From assembly GCA_903889745.1 (NCBI GenBank), contig CAISYO010000097.1, positions 1 through 33,371 of the forward strand: DNA of 33,371 bases, in the 5' to 3' direction. Shown piece by piece: positions 31,475-33,371 of the stretch. How positions within the stretch are numbered: the stretch's first letter is position 1; the number at the start of each line of letters is the position of its first letter. The DNA comes from an uncultured Bacteroidota bacterium. GTDB lineage: Bacteria > Bacteroidota > Bacteroidia > Flavobacteriales > Flavobacteriaceae. The notes beneath the pieces were generated by a model that did not search any database, was not told the DNA's origin, and worked only from the letters and a program-made list of their open reading frames with translations. The translations under genes and the position numbers were made by a program.

Positions 31475-31520
31475 AACAGCGGGAAAATGGATTACAAATA
31501 AATCCCGAGCCATTCGCTAC
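31475..31520 (-). repeat. Dispersed repeat, copy 2 (upstream of valS)
   Basis: Its reverse complement is GTAGCGAATGGCTCGGGA, 11 nt, TCCATTTTCCCGCTGTT, matching 11429-11475. It may extend to about 31443 (TAGCCCCGATGGAAGCGG on plus). GCGAA/TTCGC and CGGGA/TCCCG pairs allow a folded structure. Apart from this, the AT tract at 31350-31392 and the promoter at 31609, the 31348-31661 gap shows nothing further. Confidence 0.7.
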
Positions 31521-31608
31521 TCAATAAAAAAGCAACTTTGGTATGTTTTTTGTATTACTAAGTGCAAAAGTAACGATAACACTAAAATAAAAAAAATGTT
31601 AGGTGTAG

Positions 31609-31639
31609 TTTGTTCGTTACTTATATTTATTTAATTTTA
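31609..31639 (+). promoter_or_regulatory. Bacteroidetes-type promoter of the DUF1573 gene
   Basis: TTTG at 31609-31612, a spacer of exactly 19 nt, and TAATTTTA at 31632-31639 match TTG-N19-TAnnTTTG with one mismatch at the last base. The expected transcript start is about 16 nt before the ATG. Confidence 0.6.
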
Positions 31640-31661
31640 CAGCAACCTATTAATTAATAAA

Positions 31662-32090
31662 ATGATGAAAAAATTATTTGTTTTTATTACCGTATTGATT
31701 GGTTTGACTTCCCTAGCTCAAAAAGGTCCTAAAATTGAGTTTAAAGAAGAAACCATCAATTATGGAGAAGTGGAAAAAGGAAAAGATGATGGTATTCGTG
31801 TATTTGAATTTACAAATACGGGAGACGAACCTCTTTTAATTAAAAATGCTAAATCGAGTTGTGGTTGTACCGTTCCTGAATGGCCAAAAGATCCTATAGC
31901 TCCAGGTGCTAAAGGTCAGATAAAAGTGCAATACAACATGAATCCTGGTCCAATTAGTAAAACCATTACTATTGAGAGTAATGCCACTAATAAACCCGAT
32001 GGAATGGTTCCTCTGCGAATTAAAGGAACTGTAATTGTAAAAGAAGAAGTAAGTCCCTTAGTCAAGAAAAAGACCTTACCTAATTCATAA
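31662..32090 (+). CDS. DUF1573 domain-containing secreted protein
   Basis: The 142-residue protein has a signal peptide, KKLFVFITVLIGLTSLAQ, with probable cleavage after about residue 20. One DUF1573 domain (Ig-like) follows, with the family motifs IEFKEETINYGEVEKG, FEFTNTGDEPLLI, the strongly conserved SSCGCTVPEWPKDPIAPGAKG (64-84), and GPISKTITIESNAT. Such proteins are common and multi-copy in Bacteroidetes and are exported; the role is unknown. Two ATGs in a row (31662, 31665) make the exact start uncertain by one residue. A good promoter lies just upstream and a terminator follows. Confidence 0.92.
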   Translation: MMKKLFVFITVLIGLTSLAQKGPKIEFKEETINYGEVEKGKDDGIRVFEFTNTGDEPLLIKNAKSSCGCTVPEWPKDPIAPGAKGQIKVQYNMNPGPISKTITIESNATNKPDGMVPLRIKGTVIVKEEVSPLVKKKTLPNS

Positions 32091-32096
32091 AAAAGC

Positions 32097-32124
32097 AAGC
32101 CTCATATAAATTGAGGCTTTTTTT
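32097..32124 (+). terminator. Intrinsic terminator after the DUF1573 gene
   Basis: AAGCCTCA-tataaat-TGAGGCTT with a T tract, 7 nt after the stop codon. Confidence 0.9.
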
Positions 32125-32189
32125 AAAAAATAATAGTAGGTAATTCACAAAAAAAAATCGCAATTTTGCGAATCTTAAAATAATATACC

Positions 32190-33371
32190 ATGCCAAAAGT
32201 TTCAATAAAAGGTCAACAAATGCCTGAATCTCCAATTAGAAAATTGGTTCCCTACGCTGAAATTGCAAAGAAGAAAGGTCACAAAGTGTATCATTTAAAC
32301 ATTGGACAACCCGATATTAAAACGCCTGAAGTTGCACTTCAAGCTGTAAAAAATGCTGACATTAGTGTTTTAGAATATAGTCATTCTGCTGGTTTTGAGA
32401 GCTACAGAACAAAACTATCGCAATACTATAGAAATCACGGTTTACCTATTGAAACACAAGATATTATTATTACTACAGGTGGTTCTGAAGCTTTGCTTTT
32501 TGCTATGGGAAGCACCATGGATAGCGGTGATGAAATCATAATTCCTGAACCTTTTTATGCTAATTATAATGGTTTTTCTACTGCTTCAGGTGTAAAAGTA
32601 GTTCCTGTAATTTCTGGAATTGAAACCGGTTTTGCTTTACCTCCTATTGAAGCTTTTGAAAAATTAATTACGCCAAAAACAAAAGCAATCTTAATTTGTA
32701 ATCCAGGTAACCCAACAGGTTATTTGTATTCACATGAAGAAATTTTAAAATTGGCAGAAATAGTAAAAAAGCACGATTTGTTTTTGATTGCTGATGAAGT
32801 GTATAGAGAATTTATTTATGATGGTGAAAAACATTTTTCGGTAATGAATGTTGCTGGTTTAGAAGAGCAAGCTATTATGATTGATTCGGTTTCAAAACGA
32901 TATAGTATGTGTGGGGCAAGAATTGGCTGCATTGTTTCAAAAAACAAAGAAGTTATGGCAACGGCAATGAAATTTGCACAAGCACGATTGAGTCCGCCAA
33001 CCTATGCCCAAATTGCAAGTGAAGCTGCTTTAGAAACTCCACAAAGCTATTTTGACGATGTCATTACTGAATATAAAGAAAGAAGAGATGTCTTAATTGC
33101 AGCATTACAAAAAATTGATGGGGTTACAGTTGCTACTCCAAAAGGAGCTTTCTACTGTATTGCTAAATTACCCGTTGAAAATGCCGATAAATTTGCCCAA
33201 TGGTTGTTAGAATCGTATGATTTTAATGGCGAAACTGTTATGGTTGCTCCTGCAGCTGGGTTTTACTCAACACCAAACGTAGGCCTTGATGAAGTGCGTA
33301 TTGCTTATGTGCTAAAAAAAGAAGATTTGATTAAGGCTGTTGAAATTCTAAAAGAAGCAATTATGCAATAC
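32190..33371 (+). CDS. PLP-dependent aminotransferase class I/II (aspartate aminotransferase-like), 3' end cut
   Basis: This frame is missing from the ORF track because its stop lies beyond the window. I translated 394 codons from the ATG at 32190 to the last base, open throughout, beginning MPKVSIKGQQMPESPIRKL. Fold-type I aminotransferase motifs are clear: LNIGQPDIKTP (36-46), TTGGSEALLFA (95-105), ICNPGNPTGYLYS (169-181) with Asn174, LIADEVYREF (199-208) with Asp202 and Tyr205, and the PLP lysine in DSVSKRYSMCGARIG (Lys236). The C-terminal arginine region is VGLDEVRIAYVL. The protein appears nearly complete. The amino-group partner is not certain; aspartate/2-oxoglutarate is the usual annotation. 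Confidence 0.92.
   Translation, partial: MPKVSIKGQQMPESPIRKLVPYAEIAKKKGHKVYHLNIGQPDIKTPEVALQAVKNADISVLEYSHSAGFESYRTKLSQYYRNHGLPIETQDIIITTGGSEALLFAMGSTMDSGDEIIIPEPFYANYNGFSTASGVKVVPVISGIETGFALPPIEAFEKLITPKTKAILICNPGNPTGYLYSHEEILKLAEIVKKHDLFLIADEVYREFIYDGEKHFSVMNVAGLEEQAIMIDSVSKRYSMCGARIGCIVSKNKEVMATAMKFAQARLSPPTYAQIASEAALETPQSYFDDVITEYKERRDVLIAALQKIDGVTVATPKGAFYCIAKLPVENADKFAQWLLESYDFNGETVMVAPAAGFYSTPNVGLDEVRIAYVLKKEDLIKAVEILKEAIMQY

Noticed and set aside
31348-31661. T-box riboswitch upstream of valS
   Set aside because: No T-box sequence, specifier stem or terminator/antiterminator pair is visible.
32158-32171. Palindrome TCGCAA-tt-TTGCGA upstream of the aminotransferase as an operator
   Set aside because: Only a 6-bp half-site in AT-rich DNA, single occurrence, no regulator nearby.

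Overview
The window looks like chromosomal DNA of a member of the Flavobacteriaceae, most likely Flavobacterium or a close relative. It is AT-rich. Start codons lack Shine-Dalgarno sequences and sit after A-rich leaders. Several promoters fit the Bacteroidetes pattern (TTTG, 19-20 nt, TAnnTTTG). Clade-typical families are present: a DUF6095-like and a DUF6787-like protein, a transketolase split into two genes, and a ferredoxin / acyl-CoA reductase / serC / serA block. This assignment is inferred from sequence character, not from a database search.

Layout. 1-1429 (minus): tgt followed by the start of an LptF/LptG-type permease. 1659-3602 (plus): the two transketolase subunits. 3603-6085: an accessory island with a TOPRIM-like protein, REP-like palindromes, and a polyvalent-protein-type kinase enclosed by imperfect direct repeats. 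6086-7552 (minus): a small membrane protein and an RlmL-like rRNA methyltransferase. 7648-11425 (plus): a methyltransferase, a ZIP metal transporter, murQ, a DUF6095-like protein, a lipoprotein and TerC, mostly overlapping or tightly packed. 11582-19691 (minus): fhs, parC, a GxxExxY pseudogene inserted between parC and parE, parE and ychF. 19787-20137 (minus): ferredoxin, divergent from acyl-CoA reductase, serC, serA and DUF6787 (20247-23932, plus). 23952-25636 (minus): a small membrane protein, folE and msrA. 25783-27209 (plus): a LolD-like ABC ATPase and a TIGR02757 protein. 27241-27314 (minus): tRNA-Ala(GGC). 27403-28656 (plus): a pentapeptide-repeat protein and a lipoprotein. 28720-31347 (minus): valS. 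31662-33371 (plus): a DUF1573 protein and an aminotransferase cut by the window edge.

Most genes are conserved housekeeping: tRNA modification and charging, topoisomerase IV, one-carbon and serine metabolism, cell-wall recycling, and oxidative repair. The unusual content is between them. (1) A GxxExxY nuclease-fold gene, broken by one missing base, lies between parE and parC. It is flanked by about 50-nt direct repeats and about 39-nt inverted repeats made of the unit YTTnGTG. (2) Related YTTnGTG arrays end just before the start codons of the transketolase C subunit, parC, the GxxExxY gene and ychF. (3) The 3.6-6.1 kb island has two uncharacterised genes among palindromic repeats, and one repeat supplies the stop codon of the TOPRIM gene. 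(4) A 46-47 nt dispersed repeat with fixed internal spacing occurs after terC and, on the other strand, upstream of valS.
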